This document shows, piece by piece, positions 1 to 9,099 of a stretch of DNA of 64,000 bases. The notes under the pieces were generated by a model. It ran no database searches and was not told the DNA's origin. It saw only the letters and a list, made by a program, of their open reading frames with translations. A program made the position numbers and the translations under genes. Position 1 is the first letter of the stretch; the number at the start of each line of letters is the position of its first letter. This DNA comes from Acidovorax sp. Leaf160. GTDB taxonomy: Bacteria; Pseudomonadota; Gammaproteobacteria; Burkholderiales; Burkholderiaceae_C. Where the stretch lies: positions 62,001 through 126,000 of the forward strand of contig NZ_LMOV01000028.1 of the NCBI RefSeq assembly GCF_001424265.1. Reading direction: 5' to 3'.

Positions 1-1
1 A

Positions 2-3000
2 TTCCGCGTCGCCTTCGACCAGCTGCCGCCCGCCGCGGCGCGCTACCTGCTCGGCACGCCCGACGCCCTCACCTACCAGTTCATCGTCGAGGCGCACCCG
101 GTCGAGGCCGTGGTCGACAACCACCATGCCGTGCAGGTCGAGGCCCGGGCCATCGGCCCCGAGAGCGCCGGCGCCGGCTTCACCGCGCAGCTCTACCTGG
201 GCCGCGATGGGCATTACGAAGAAGACGACAAGCGCTCGGCCGTCGGCCGGATCGGCCTGACACGGCAGGTGCTGCGTTTTTCCCTGCCTGCGCAATCCAG
301 CGAGCGGCCTTTCACGCAGATCCGCTTCGACCCGGCCGATCGCCCTGGCTTCATCCATCTGCATGGCATGGTGCTGACCAACGCTGCGGGCGACACCCTG
401 TGGTCGTGGCAAGCCGGGCAGGGCGCACGGCCGCTGCTGGAATCCGCCGCGCACCAGCAGATCGTCGGGGGCGACATGCTGCCGGCGGTGGCCGCCGCCG
501 CGCTGCTGCTGCTGACGGGGGACGACCCCTGGCTGGAGCTGCCCGTGCCCGCGCAAGCGCTGGCCCTGGCCAACGGCGGCGCACTGGCCGTGGACCTGGG
601 ATGGCCGATGTCGGCGGACTATCTGACCCTGGCTGGAAGCGTGCAGCCGCTCCAGCGCCGCGTGGCCGAGCTGGGCGACGAACTGCACCACGCTCAGACC
701 GTCGTGCAGGACCGCGACGCCACCCTGCGCGAACTGCACGAGCAGATGGCAGCCAAGCACCAGGCCCTGATGGACGCCGAAGCCCTGCAGGCGAAGGAGC
801 GCCACAAGCTCGAATCGCTGGTTGAAAAAGAACGCACCCTGGCCGCCGAGACCCGCAATCTGCACGCTGGCGAACAGCGCGAAATCGCCCACCTGCGCGG
901 CGCCCTGTCCAACGTGGAACGCGAGCGCACCCGGCTGCAGCAGGAATACGCCCAATTGGTGGACACGGTGAAAGCCGTGGAGAACTCCGCCGTCTACCGT
1001 CTCAGCCGCCCCGTGGCCCGCATGAAAAAGCACATCGATTACTGGCGCGGCCGTGGCCCCCACCCCGACGCTGCCGCCCAGGCGGCGGCCCACACCGCCG
1101 TGTCGACGGCGCCGGCTGCGCAGCGGATCACGCCACCCGACCATCCGGTGGACGTCATCGTGCCCGTCTACCGAGGCCTGGCCGACACGCAGCTGTGCAT
1201 CGACTCGGTGCTGGCCAGCCCGGTGCGCGTGCCCTACCGGCTCGTCGTCATCAACGACTGCAGCCCTGAGCCCGAGGTCACGCAGTGGCTGCGCGACCGC
1301 GCTGCGCAAGACAGCCGCATCCTGCTGCTGGAGAACCCCGAGAACCTGGGCTTCGTCGGCACGGTGAACCGGGGGATGGCGCTCAGCGACAGCCACGACG
1401 TGCTGCTGCTCAACAGCGACACCGAAGTCGCCAACGACTGGCTCGACCGCATCCGTGCAGCCGCCTATGGCGATCTGCGCATCGCATCGGTCACCCCGTT
1501 TTCCACCAATGCGACGATCTGCAGCTACCCCGAGTTCTGCAAGGACAACGCCCGGCCCCCGGGCTACGACACGGCGCGCATCGACGCGCTCTGCGCGCGT
1601 ACCCACCCGGGCGCCGTGGTGGACGTGCCGACCGGCGTGGGTTTCTGCATGTACATCCGGCGCGACAGCCTCCAGCACGTGGGCCTCTTCGATACCGAGA
1701 ATTTCGGCAAGGGCTACGGCGAGGAAAACGACTTCTGCCAGCGCGCTGCGCAGGCCGGCTGGCGCAACCTGCATTTGCTCGACACCTTCGTGCTGCACAC
1801 CGGGGGCGTGAGCTTCGGCGACAGCAAGAGCCCGCGCGAGCAGGCCGCCATGGCCACGCTGGCACGCCTGCACCCGCAGTACGCACGGGACGTGCATGCC
1901 TTCGTGCAGGCCGACCCGGCCCGCCCCTACCGCCTGGCGCTGGACGTGGCACGCATCGTGGAGTCGGGCTTGCCCGTCATCCTGAACGTGCTGCATGACC
2001 GCGCCGGAGGCACGGTGCGCCATGTGCGTGAACTGGCCGCCCATCTGGCGGACAAGGCGGTGCTGCTCACCCTCACACCCGGGCCGGGATACACCGTGGT
2101 GCTGCGCTTCGCGCGCAAGGAGGAAGGCTTCGAACTGACGTTCCAGTCGGGCAGCCAGCAGGCGGAATTGCTCGACGTGTTGCGCCGTCTTGGCGTAGGC
2201 CACGTGCATTTCCACCACCTGCTCGGGCACGACCCGATCATTCGCGACCTGCCCCACCTGCTGAACGTAACGTACGACTTCACCGCGCACGACTACTTCA
2301 GCTACTGCACCCACATCACCCTCACCGGCACGAAGGACCGGTACGTCGAAGAGCTGGGCCCCGGCCAGTGCGGCTGCTGCCCGCCCGACATGGGCGCGCC
2401 CTCGCACGGCAACGTCGCCCACTGGCGCGCGGCCAATGCACGGCTGCTGGTGGGCGCGCGGCATGTGCTGGCGCCCAGCCATGACACGGCACGGCGCATC
2501 GCCGCTTTTGCGCCGGCGGTGACGGTGCTGCCGATTCCGCACACCGACGTCACCGACGTGGCCTCGCTGCCTTTGCCGGCGCCGCGGCTCGTACCCGCCC
2601 AGGCATCGCTGAAGATCGTGGTGATCGGGGCTTTGAGCGCCATCAAGGGGGCGGACGTGCTGGAAGCGGTGGCGATGGAGGCCGCACGGCGCAAGGTGCC
2701 CATCGAATTCCATCTGATCGGTTTCGCCTACCGTCAGCTGCAGACCCAGCCGCGGGCACGACTCACGGTGCATGGCGGCTACGCGGAAGAAGACCTGCCC
2801 GGCCTGATCGAATGGCTGCAGCCCGACCTGGCGTGGTTCCCCGCCCAGTGGCCCGAGACCTACAGCTACACGCTGAGCGCTGCCCTGCAGGCAGGCCTGC
2901 CGGTCGCCGTGGGAGACCTCGGCGCGTTCGCGGAGCGCGTCGCCGGGCGCCCCTGGAGCTGGATCTGCGACTGGGATCAGCAGCCCAAGGAGTGGGTCGA

Positions 3001-3346
3001 CACCTTCCTCGCGATGCGCAACGCCCACTTCGTCACGGGAGAAGCCCCTTCGTTGGCGCACACGCAGCCCCAGCCGCTGCCGCCGATGGACGCGCCCGAC
3101 TGGCACTACGAGTCGCACTATCTGCAAGGCCTGACCCGCCCTGTGGCCAGCGAGCCCGGCGCAGGCCAGCTGTTCGCGCCCGGCGAGCTGGAACGTTTCG
3201 TGGCGCAGCCCACTGCCGCCGACCACGCCAAGTCCGGCGTGCTGGATGCCATCGTGTTCCTGCGGTCGCTGCCGTTGCTGCGCAAGGTGGCGCAACAGGT
3301 CCCGCCGCACTGGCGTCGGCGCGTCAAGAGCTGGCTTCAGCGCTGA
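2..3346 (+). CDS. Large two-domain glycosyltransferase (GT2 + GT4-like), 5' truncated by window edge
   Basis: The frame is open from base 2, so the gene starts upstream of the window; the GTG at 110 is probably internal. The first ~180 residues look like a beta-rich, possibly carbohydrate-binding domain. A long Gln/Glu/Arg-rich coiled coil follows (about nt 620-1040). A GT2 domain starts at nt 1148 (VDVIVPVYRG) and carries the DXD-like NSDTEV near nt 1412. A second, GT4-like domain occupies the C-terminal half, with the family's E-x7-type signature ETYSYTLSAALQAG near nt 2855. Such fusions build surface polysaccharide chains at the cytoplasmic face of the inner membrane. It converges on the Wzm/Wzt-methyltransferase group, which supports an O-antigen role. 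The sugar donor and acceptor cannot be read from the sequence. Confidence 0.85.
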   Translation, partial: FRVAFDQLPPAAARYLLGTPDALTYQFIVEAHPVEAVVDNHHAVQVEARAIGPESAGAGFTAQLYLGRDGHYEEDDKRSAVGRIGLTRQVLRFSLPAQSSERPFTQIRFDPADRPGFIHLHGMVLTNAAGDTLWSWQAGQGARPLLESAAHQQIVGGDMLPAVAAAALLLLTGDDPWLELPVPAQALALANGGALAVDLGWPMSADYLTLAGSVQPLQRRVAELGDELHHAQTVVQDRDATLRELHEQMAAKHQALMDAEALQAKERHKLESLVEKERTLAAETRNLHAGEQREIAHLRGALSNVERERTRLQQEYAQLVDTVKAVENSAVYRLSRPVARMKKHIDYWRGRGPHPDAAAQAAAHTAVSTAPAAQRITPPDHPVDVIVPVYRGLADTQLCIDSVLASPVRVPYRLVVINDCSPEPEVTQWLRDRAAQDSRILLLENPENLGFVGTVNRGMALSDSHDVLLLNSDTEVANDWLDRIRAAAYGDLRIASVTPFSTNATICSYPEFCKDNARPPGYDTARIDALCARTHPGAVVDVPTGVGFCMYIRRDSLQHVGLFDTENFGKGYGEENDFCQRAAQAGWRNLHLLDTFVLHTGGVSFGDSKSPREQAAMATLARLHPQYARDVHAFVQADPARPYRLALDVARIVESGLPVILNVLHDRAGGTVRHVRELAAHLADKAVLLTLTPGPGYTVVLRFARKEEGFELTFQSGSQQAELLDVLRRLGVGHVHFHHLLGHDPIIRDLPHLLNVTYDFTAHDYFSYCTHITLTGTKDRYVEELGPGQCGCCPPDMGAPSHGNVAHWRAANARLLVGARHVLAPSHDTARRIAAFAPAVTVLPIPHTDVTDVASLPLPAPRLVPAQASLKIVVIGALSAIKGADVLEAVAMEAARRKVPIEFHLIGFAYRQLQTQPRARLTVHGGYAEEDLPGLIEWLQPDLAWFPAQWPETYSYTLSAALQAGLPVAVGDLGAFAERVAGRPWSWICDWDQQPKEWVDTFLAMRNAHFVTGEAPSLAHTQPQPLPPMDAPDWHYESHYLQGLTRPVASEPGAGQLFAPGELERFVAQPTAADHAKSGVLDAIVFLRSLPLLRKVAQQVPPHWRRRVKSWLQR

Positions 3347-3399
3347 CCTGGGCGGCCCGGGCCGGCGGCCGGAGCCGGTGCCGGCGCCACGGCCCGATT

Positions 3400-3416
3400 G
3401 CTATCTATTCTGTAGC
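3400..3416. repeat. 17-bp palindrome copy (GCTAT-N7-GTAGC)
   Basis: Five-base arms GCTAT and GTAGC flank a 7-base AT-rich loop; four of the five arm positions pair. It lies between the convergent glycosyltransferase and methyltransferase genes. A weaker, degenerate copy (GCTAT-GGTTTTC-AGCGG) sits at 3487-3503. The region 3347-3595 otherwise shows no gene. Confidence 0.6.
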
Positions 3417-3595
3417 TATACGCCCGCGATCAGTGGGCACACGAAGCCCGCAACGTTGCCAAACCTCGATCCTGCCAGCGCAAGCTGCTATGGTTTTCAG
3501 CGGAATGGCAGTGCCCTCCACTAGCACGCAGGGTCCATAACGGCCCGCCTTCGGCACGCCGCCGACGGCGCCCGCACTGCCCCGATTGCTGCGCC

Positions 3596-4453
3596 CTACT
3601 TGCTGAGCAGCAGGAAGATCTCGTTGTTGAGCAACCATTCGTCGGGATACCGGCCGCGCAGCTCTGCGGGAATCTCCATTTCCACGTTCCGGCGTTCCTG
3701 CCGCACCACGTGGAAGCCCGCCGCTGCGGTGAACTCGACCAATTCGTCTGCCGTGAGCCGGTTGAGCGCTTGGTACTCCTTGAACACGAAGCGCTTGTAG
3801 CCGTCCACACCGAAGTCGGCAAAACCGAAGTCCACCTCGGCCGCATCGATGGGGCCGTCGTGGTCTTCGATCACCTTCCACAGGGCTTCCTCGCTGGTCA
3901 ACAGGTGGTGCCAGGGCACCTCGTCGTAGCGGCGCAGGTGGGAGCCATAAGGCGAGTAGAACAGTGGCTCGATCTGGATGAAGAAGAAGCCGCCAGGGCG
4001 CAGGCAGGCGTGGAGATCCTTCAGGATCGGCAGCAGCTGGTCGCGCTGCACATGCTCGAATGTGGACCAGCTCATGATCCCGTCCACCAGCGGACGCCGG
4101 CCCGCCAGCGGCGCGCCCGGCGGGATGGTCTCGAACGTCAGCGCGGCCGGAATGCGCGACATGCCGAGCTGTTCCCGTGCGATGCGGGGCAGCTTGGCGT
4201 ATTCCTGGCGAATGTCCACGCCGTGGATGGACGTGGCGCCATGCCGCAGCACCAGGGACAGGTCGGTGATGCCGTCGCCGCAGCCGAAGTTGAGCAGCTT
4301 CGCAGTGCGCAGATCGAGCGCACTGCCGACCCAGTGGTGGACCACGTCGGACGCATAGTCGAAGTGCGCGCGAAACCATTCGTCGGTGATCTGCTTGGCG
4401 TCCCAGGGGGCGATGCCCCAGAGCTTTTCCTGCAGGCGCAACATCCAGTTCAT
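3596..4453 (-). CDS. SAM-dependent methyltransferase of surface polysaccharide locus
   Basis: This 285-residue protein has the class I SAM-binding glycine motif LLNFGCGDG at residues 53-61. A following acidic HGVDIR segment and GIMSWSTFEHV fit motifs II to IV of small-molecule and sugar methyltransferases. The ATG at 4453 is chosen because AAGGAAA lies just upstream; a second ATG at 4444 is possible. It is the last gene of the unit Wzm, Wzt, methyltransferase, methyltransferase. That position suggests it modifies the exported polysaccharide, perhaps its non-reducing end. The exact acceptor is unknown, and no methyl-site specificity can be deduced. Confidence 0.8.
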   Translation of the reverse strand: MNWMLRLQEKLWGIAPWDAKQITDEWFRAHFDYASDVVHHWVGSALDLRTAKLLNFGCGDGITDLSLVLRHGATSIHGVDIRQEYAKLPRIAREQLGMSRIPAALTFETIPPGAPLAGRRPLVDGIMSWSTFEHVQRDQLLPILKDLHACLRPGGFFFIQIEPLFYSPYGSHLRRYDEVPWHHLLTSEEALWKVIEDHDGPIDAAEVDFGFADFGVDGYKRFVFKEYQALNRLTADELVEFTAAAGFHVVRQERRNVEMEIPAELRGRYPDEWLLNNEIFLLLSK

Positions 4454-4559
4454 GCGTGTTTCCTTGGTCGAAGATCTACGGGCTCGGCTTCGGCCATCGG
4501 CACCGCGACAGCAGAAGAGGCGGCAGCAGCAGCGGCAGCCAAGGCTTGCCGCATGGGGC

Positions 4560-5456
4560 TTAGGCCTTGCGCAGGACGTAGGCGTCCTGGTGGTTCCAGA
4601 AATGCACCAACGCATGGTGCTGGAGGGCATCCGGTCCCCACACCTCCGCGATTTCCTTGAGAACGAAAGCCTCGGACGTGAACGCCGTGCCGTATTCGTG
4701 GGCATCGATCGCATTCGATTCGCTCGATGGGGCGAAAAAGAACCCTTCAGCATCGAGCGTCACGCTGTCGAAATCGGCTGCCTTCACGCCGTGCGTGCTG
4801 AACACCAGCAACCCGCCCGGCGCCACCGCGTCCTGCAGCACGCGCAGCCAGCGCGACCAGGTGCTGCGTGGCAGGTGGCTGAACAGGGACAGCACGAACA
4901 CCAGGTCGTACTGCCCCGGCCAACGCACGTCCTCCGGCCGGCTGGCCGACGGGAATCCCTCGACGCCGAACGTGTCACGCGCGAACTCCACCGCGCTCGG
5001 CACCACGTCAGACACCGTCACCCGCGGCGCCCCCAGGGCCTTGACAAGGTGGCGGGTGAAGCGGCCATGGCCGCTGGCGAATTCCAGCACGCGCGGGGTG
5101 CGCAGCAAGGGACGGTCCACCGCCTCCAGCAGCAGCATCAGCTCGGACAGGGTGCGCCAGCCGTCGGCGAAATAATCGCGCAGCGGATTCAGGCTGGAGG
5201 GGTGGCCGGCGAAGAAGTGAAAGATGTCGTCGCTGGGCGAGATGCGGCAATCCAGCCCGGTCATGTTGGTGAACGAGCCCACCAGGGCATGCTCTTCGAT
5301 CAGCGCATGGGCTTCCAGCAGCGCGCTGCGGTCGGCGCGCGCGCGGGTCAGCACTTGGGCGGCGCCGGCGCGGTCGCCTTGCGCCAGCAGCTGGCGGCCT
5401 TCTTCCAGCAACTGCGCGCCGGAACTGCCGTGGGATGGGGGGGATGTCATTGTCAT
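4560..5456 (-). CDS. SAM-dependent methyltransferase with N-terminal helical extension
   Basis: The protein has 298 residues. The first ~60 are Ala/Leu/Gln-rich and probably helical (TPR-like). The SAM-binding motif VLEFASGHGRF is at residues 123-133, followed by VTVSDVVPSAVEF, with an acidic residue at the end of strand 2, and by YDLVFVLSLFSHL, a motif IV-like segment. This is a Methyltransf_25-type fold. The gene follows the Wzt ATPase by about 130 bp and precedes a second methyltransferase by about 100 bp, all on the same strand. It probably methylates a sugar of the polysaccharide exported by Wzm/Wzt; this is inferred from position only. Confidence 0.8.
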   Translation of the reverse strand: MTMTSPPSHGSSGAQLLEEGRQLLAQGDRAGAAQVLTRARADRSALLEAHALIEEHALVGSFTNMTGLDCRISPSDDIFHFFAGHPSSLNPLRDYFADGWRTLSELMLLLEAVDRPLLRTPRVLEFASGHGRFTRHLVKALGAPRVTVSDVVPSAVEFARDTFGVEGFPSASRPEDVRWPGQYDLVFVLSLFSHLPRSTWSRWLRVLQDAVAPGGLLVFSTHGVKAADFDSVTLDAEGFFFAPSSESNAIDAHEYGTAFTSEAFVLKEIAEVWGPDALQHHALVHFWNHQDAYVLRKA

Positions 5457-5585
5457 GGGAGCGTCATTATCCTTGGCGAGGCCGCGTCGAATGGACGAAG
5501 GCGGTCAGAGGGCGGGCGCCGGAGCCACCGGGCGCAGCGGTGCCTGCGCGGCACCGGCAGCGCACCGCCGCGCTCCGCCCGTGCA

Positions 5586-6965
5586 TCACGCCCAGTGATG
5601 CGGCAACCGCACCAGACCCGGCAGCGGCTTGGGAAAGATGAAGCGGAAGTGCTTGAACTGAAACCACTCGTCGTACACCGCCAGCCCGGTTTCATCGAAC
5701 AGGAAGGCGCTGATGACGTAGTCTCCGCTGTGCAGCGGCAGGTCGGGAAAGGTGAGCACCGACTGCCAGGTGCCGTCCGGCAGCTGCCGGGGCACGGCGC
5801 CGTCTTCGTGCGTGGCGAGCGAGGTGATGCCGACCCCCTTCGACTGCTCGATCATGAAGCCGATGTGGGGGCGCTCGTTGCCCCGGCCACGCGCAGTGAT
5901 CGTGACCACCAGGTCCATGCTGTGGAGCACGGCGGGCTGGCTGCCTTCCGGCTCGCCCAGGTCCTTCACCTCGACCGACAGCAGGCAGGCCGCGCCCCCA
6001 TCCACGGCCGCCACCGGCTGTGGTGGGTCTGCAGCCACGGCAGGGTCCACCTCCGCATCCTGAGCAAACGGCGTTTCACCAGCCGCCGGGGCTGCCACGG
6101 GTTGCTGCGCCGCTTCCAGCGCTTGCTGCTCCTTGGCCTGGCGCTCCCGCGTGTGCAGGTCGTAAGCCGCCAGGACGGGCTCGGTATCGCCAAACTGCTC
6201 GACATGCCCAGCCTTCAGCCAGATCGCCGCATCGCACAGGTGCCGGATGTGATAGGGGCTGTGCGAGCAAAACAGAATGGTGCAGCCGTTGTTGCGGAAC
6301 GCCATGATGCGTTCGATGCACTTCTTCTGGAAGTGTTGGTCGCCCACGGCCAGCGCCTCGTCGATGATCAGCACGTCAGGCTGCACGGCGGTCACCAGCG
6401 CGAAGGCCAGCCGCACGGCCATGCCCGACGAGTAAGTCTTCACCGGCCGGTCGAGCGCTTCGCCCAGCTCGCAGAACTCGATGATCTCCGGCTCCAGCCG
6501 GGCCATTTCGTCATGGTCGATGCCGATCAGGCTGCCGCCGAAGTACAGGTTGTCGCGCCCGCTGAAGTCCGGGTGGAAGCCGGCACCCAGTTCCAGAATC
6601 GCCGTCACACGGCCAACGCGTTCGATGGTGCCCGTGGAAGGCTGCAGCGTGCCCGCCAGCAACTTCAACAGCGAACTCTTGCCCGCGCCGTTGTCGCCCA
6701 CCACGCCGATGCACTGGCCCCGGCGCAGCTCGAAGGACACGTCGCGAAGCGCCCAGTGGCTGCGGTGCGTCGCCTTCCCGGTCACCAAGGCCCGCAGGCG
6801 CGCACGCGGTGACGGGTACAGCTTGTATTCCTTGCTGACCTGGCTCACCTTGAGCACGGTCTCGTTCAGATCGGGACCTGCGGCCTGGCTGGCACCGGCA
6901 CCGTCACCGGCACTGGCACTACCCGCCTGCAGTTGCGCAATGGTCTTCACTGCTGCCTCGTTCAT
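5586..6965 (-). CDS. wzt: Polysaccharide ABC exporter ATP-binding protein with C-terminal sugar-recognition domain
   Basis: This 459-residue ATPase has Walker A GDNGAGKSS (90-98), the ABC signature YSSGMAVR (178-185) and Walker B DVLIIDE (197-203). After the nucleotide-binding domain, about 140 residues (about 320-459) form the beta-sandwich region typical of the long Wzt proteins. In that family the region binds the modified end of the O-antigen before export. An Ala/Gln/Pro-rich linker joins the two parts. The start at 6965 overlaps the Wzm stop codon by 4 bp (ATGA), so translation is probably coupled. Two methyltransferases downstream fit a methyl-capped chain as the recognised end group, which is an inference. 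Confidence 0.92.
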   Translation of the reverse strand: MNEAAVKTIAQLQAGSASAGDGAGASQAAGPDLNETVLKVSQVSKEYKLYPSPRARLRALVTGKATHRSHWALRDVSFELRRGQCIGVVGDNGAGKSSLLKLLAGTLQPSTGTIERVGRVTAILELGAGFHPDFSGRDNLYFGGSLIGIDHDEMARLEPEIIEFCELGEALDRPVKTYSSGMAVRLAFALVTAVQPDVLIIDEALAVGDQHFQKKCIERIMAFRNNGCTILFCSHSPYHIRHLCDAAIWLKAGHVEQFGDTEPVLAAYDLHTRERQAKEQQALEAAQQPVAAPAAGETPFAQDAEVDPAVAADPPQPVAAVDGGAACLLSVEVKDLGEPEGSQPAVLHSMDLVVTITARGRGNERPHIGFMIEQSKGVGITSLATHEDGAVPRQLPDGTWQSVLTFPDLPLHSGDYVISAFLFDETGLAVYDEWFQFKHFRFIFPKPLPGLVRLPHHWA

Positions 6966-7762
6966 AGCCAATCCACCAGTTGGTCCCGGCTGCGCCGCAC
7001 CACCACGTTCAAAGCCAGTGCGAGCACGGCCAGCCAGACCCCGAGCGCCATCCACACTGCCGCGGGAGGCCACGCCCCCTGCAGCAGCACCTGTTGGTAG
7101 CCGATGACGAGCGCCGTCATCGGGTTGAGCCACAGCACCCAGCGCCAGGCTTCCGGAAACATGGACAGCGGGAACAGGATGGGCGTGAGATAGATACCCA
7201 CCGAGAGCAGAAAGCCGACGATCTGCACCGTATCACGCAGGGCAGCTGCCAAGATGGCCAGCAGATAGCCGAGCAACACACTGAGCAGCAATTGCCCGGC
7301 CATCAACGGCAGCAACCCGACCACCGGCAGCTTGAAGCCATGCAGCGGCGTGTAGGCCAAGGTGACCAGCGCCAGGATGGGGCCATAGATCACGCAGCTG
7401 GCGAGCACCGCCCGGGTGGTGAAGAGCACTGGCGGCAGCGGATTCTTCTGCAGCATGCCGCCCGCCTCGATGAGACTGTTCATGCCCCGCGAGACCGCGT
7501 CGCAGAAGGCCATCCAGGGCAAGGCGCCCACCACGAGGAAGGTGCCCACCGCATGCGGTACGCCACCGTCTTGAAGACGCATGGAGAACACGATGTCGAA
7601 CACCAGGTAATAGGCCGCCACCGTGAGGAGCGGCTGAAGATAGGGCCACAAGATGCCCACGGCCGTGCCGGCGTGCCGCGCGGCGACTTCGCGCCGGGTC
7701 AGCACCCACACCAGGGCGCGCGCGCTGAAAACAGCGCGGCATTCGTTCAAAAGAGTCTGCAT
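6962..7762 (-). CDS. wzm: Polysaccharide ABC exporter permease
   Basis: This 266-residue ABC-2-type membrane protein shows about six hydrophobic segments and the family's typical N-terminal arrangement. A cytoplasmic RREVAARHAGTAVGILWPYL stretch precedes the first membrane helix, and a mid-protein GGMLQKNPLPP loop is present. It pairs with the Wzt ATPase, with which it overlaps by four bases. Together they should carry undecaprenyl-linked O-antigen or similar glycan across the inner membrane. It is the first gene of the four-gene minus-strand unit. A short GC-rich inverted repeat lies 15-31 bases upstream of the start codon. Confidence 0.92.
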   Translation of the reverse strand: MQTLLNECRAVFSARALVWVLTRREVAARHAGTAVGILWPYLQPLLTVAAYYLVFDIVFSMRLQDGGVPHAVGTFLVVGALPWMAFCDAVSRGMNSLIEAGGMLQKNPLPPVLFTTRAVLASCVIYGPILALVTLAYTPLHGFKLPVVGLLPLMAGQLLLSVLLGYLLAILAAALRDTVQIVGFLLSVGIYLTPILFPLSMFPEAWRWVLWLNPMTALVIGYQQVLLQGAWPPAAVWMALGVWLAVLALALNVVVRRSRDQLVDWL

Positions 7763-7776
7763 GCAATCACAATTGT

Positions 7777-7793
7777 TGGGGGCAACTCCCCCA
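7777..7793 (-). other. Short hairpin in wzm leader
   Basis: TGGGGG and CCCCCA form a 6-bp stem with a 5-base loop, placed 15-31 bases upstream of the wzm start codon. It could influence translation initiation or be chance in GC-rich DNA. Confidence 0.35.
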
Positions 7794-7919
7794 TGACATC
7801 ACTGGCGAAAGCTGGGTAGCTTAAACCCTGTTCTTACCGTTCTGTAACTCGGGATTCGGCGCGCCGAAGTGGGACCGATTCCACCCTAATGGGCTAGCGA
7901 TACCGCCTCACGGCCCACG

Positions 7920-7944
7920 AAAAAGGGCCGCCCTGTGGCGGCCC
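7920..7944 (-). terminator. Rho-independent terminator after the prolyl isomerase gene
   Basis: On the minus strand GGGCCGCC-ACAG-GGCGGCCC forms a perfect 8-bp stem with a tetraloop, followed directly by five T. It lies about 40 bases past the TAA of the 7987-9000 gene. Confidence 0.92.
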
Positions 7945-7986
7945 GAGATGAGAGCATGGTAGCGCGCCGTCTCTAGCGCTCGACCC

Positions 7987-9000
7987 TTACGGCTTGATCG
8001 GCACGTCGGTAGGTTTGAAACCGGCAGAGAACGCATTGATCGCCTCCTTGTCGATCTGCATCCCTTGCTGCAAGCGCTGTGCTTCCTCCGCGCGCGCCTG
8101 CTGCGTAACATTGGCGCGGATCTCCTTGATCAGATCCTCACGCACTTCTTCAAAGGGCCGTACCCCGGCTGGCTTGCGCTCTTCGAGCTTCATCACGTGG
8201 TAGCCGAACTGCGTTTCCACCACACCACTCAACTGGCCGGGCTTTTCCAATGCAAAAGCGGCTTGCTCGAAAGCGGGCACCATGCGGCCGGTCTGAAAGA
8301 AGCCCAGGTCTCCACCGCGGGCGGCGCTGGACTTGTCCGCAGAGCTGGCTTCAGCGAGCTTGGCGAAGTCAGCCCCGGCCTTGAGTTCGTCCAGCAACTT
8401 TTCTGCTTGGGCGCGAGACTCCGGCGTCGTGCCTGCAAACAAGATGTGGCGAACGCGCACCTGCTCCTTGTTCATGAACCGGTTCGGCTCGGCCCGGTAG
8501 ACATTGCGGGCGAGCTTCTCCGCAGCCGCGTCTGTGATCTGGTGCTGCGCGTCGATGCGGGCAAGCCAGGCATCGGACAGGATGCGGTCCCGTGCAATGC
8601 GGAGCGCAGCCTGCATCTCAGGCGTGTTGGCAAGGCCAGCGGCTTCAGCCTCAGCGGCCATGGCACGCCGTGCATACAAGTTACCGGCAATCTGTGACAC
8701 ATTCGCAGAGCGCGACAGGACTTGATCGCGTGTCTCGGGAGGAATGCGCTCTCTGGAGTCAATCAGCACGTCACGATCGCTGATGGTGATGGAGCCGCCG
8801 CGAACCAAGGCTGAAGCAAGCTGTTCGGTTCCTGGCGCAGCTTGTAGTGCGGCGGGGGCCTGCGAGGTCATATGACCAGAGACAGGCACCGTGCCGCTAG
8901 AACCATGCTGCGCCACCGAGGCAGAAGTGCCCACCAAGCACACCAAGAAAATAGCGGCGCTCGGGAGCAACCGCCGACCACAAGGCATAGATGAATTCAT
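7987..9000 (-). CDS. Secreted parvulin-type peptidyl-prolyl cis-trans isomerase
   Basis: The protein has 337 residues. An N-terminal hydrophobic stretch (about 11-30, ending ASVAQ) looks like a signal peptide or membrane anchor. Residues 60-175 are helical, as in the SurA/PrsA chaperone arm. A complete parvulin domain spans about 181-275, with RVRHILF, GGDLGFF and FGYHVMKLEE. It would act in the periplasm on folding or outer-membrane passage of secreted proteins. It lies directly downstream of a secreted surface protein gene and is separated from it by that gene's terminator. It may therefore be expressed by partial read-through and serve that protein; the pairing is an inference. It resembles EpsD-like isomerases, but no exosortase genes are present. 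No strong ribosome-binding site precedes either the ATG at 9000 or the in-frame ATG at 8988. Confidence 0.85.
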   Translation of the reverse strand: MNSSMPCGRRLLPSAAIFLVCLVGTSASVAQHGSSGTVPVSGHMTSQAPAALQAAPGTEQLASALVRGGSITISDRDVLIDSRERIPPETRDQVLSRSANVSQIAGNLYARRAMAAEAEAAGLANTPEMQAALRIARDRILSDAWLARIDAQHQITDAAAEKLARNVYRAEPNRFMNKEQVRVRHILFAGTTPESRAQAEKLLDELKAGADFAKLAEASSADKSSAARGGDLGFFQTGRMVPAFEQAAFALEKPGQLSGVVETQFGYHVMKLEERKPAGVRPFEEVREDLIKEIRANVTQQARAEEAQRLQQGMQIDKEAINAFSAGFKPTDVPIKP

Positions 9001-9025
9001 CGAGCAATAGTTGAAAAGAGAAATG

Positions 9026-9050
9026 AAAAAAGGCGGGGAAAACCCCGCCT
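9026..9050 (-). terminator. Rho-independent terminator after the surface protein gene
   Basis: On the minus strand AGGCGGGG-TTTT-CCCCGCCT gives a perfect 8-bp stem followed by a T run. It lies 50-74 bases past the stop codon of the 9100-10746 gene and just before the isomerase start. Confidence 0.9.
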
Positions 9051-9070
9051 TTCGATTCGCTTAACAGCGA

Positions 9071-9096
9071 TTTAGTGCCCTGACAGGGCAACTAAA
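9071..9096. other. Bulged hairpin just after the surface-protein stop
   Basis: TTTAG-TGCCC pairs with GGGCA-(A)-CTAAA around a TGACA loop, giving ten base pairs with a one-base bulge. It sits between the stop codon and the terminator, where it could stabilise the 3' end of an abundant mRNA. Confidence 0.55.
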
Positions 9097-9099
9097 TGA

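Noticed and set aside
3347-3595. Possible shared terminator between the convergent glycosyltransferase and methyltransferase genes
   Set aside because: Only short, weak GC arms without a T tract are visible; the clearest structure is the repeat copy, which is not a typical terminator.
7800-7830. GGGTAGCTT resembling the ops element of JUMPstart sequences
   Set aside because: It is on the strand opposite to the polysaccharide export genes, so it could not act on them.
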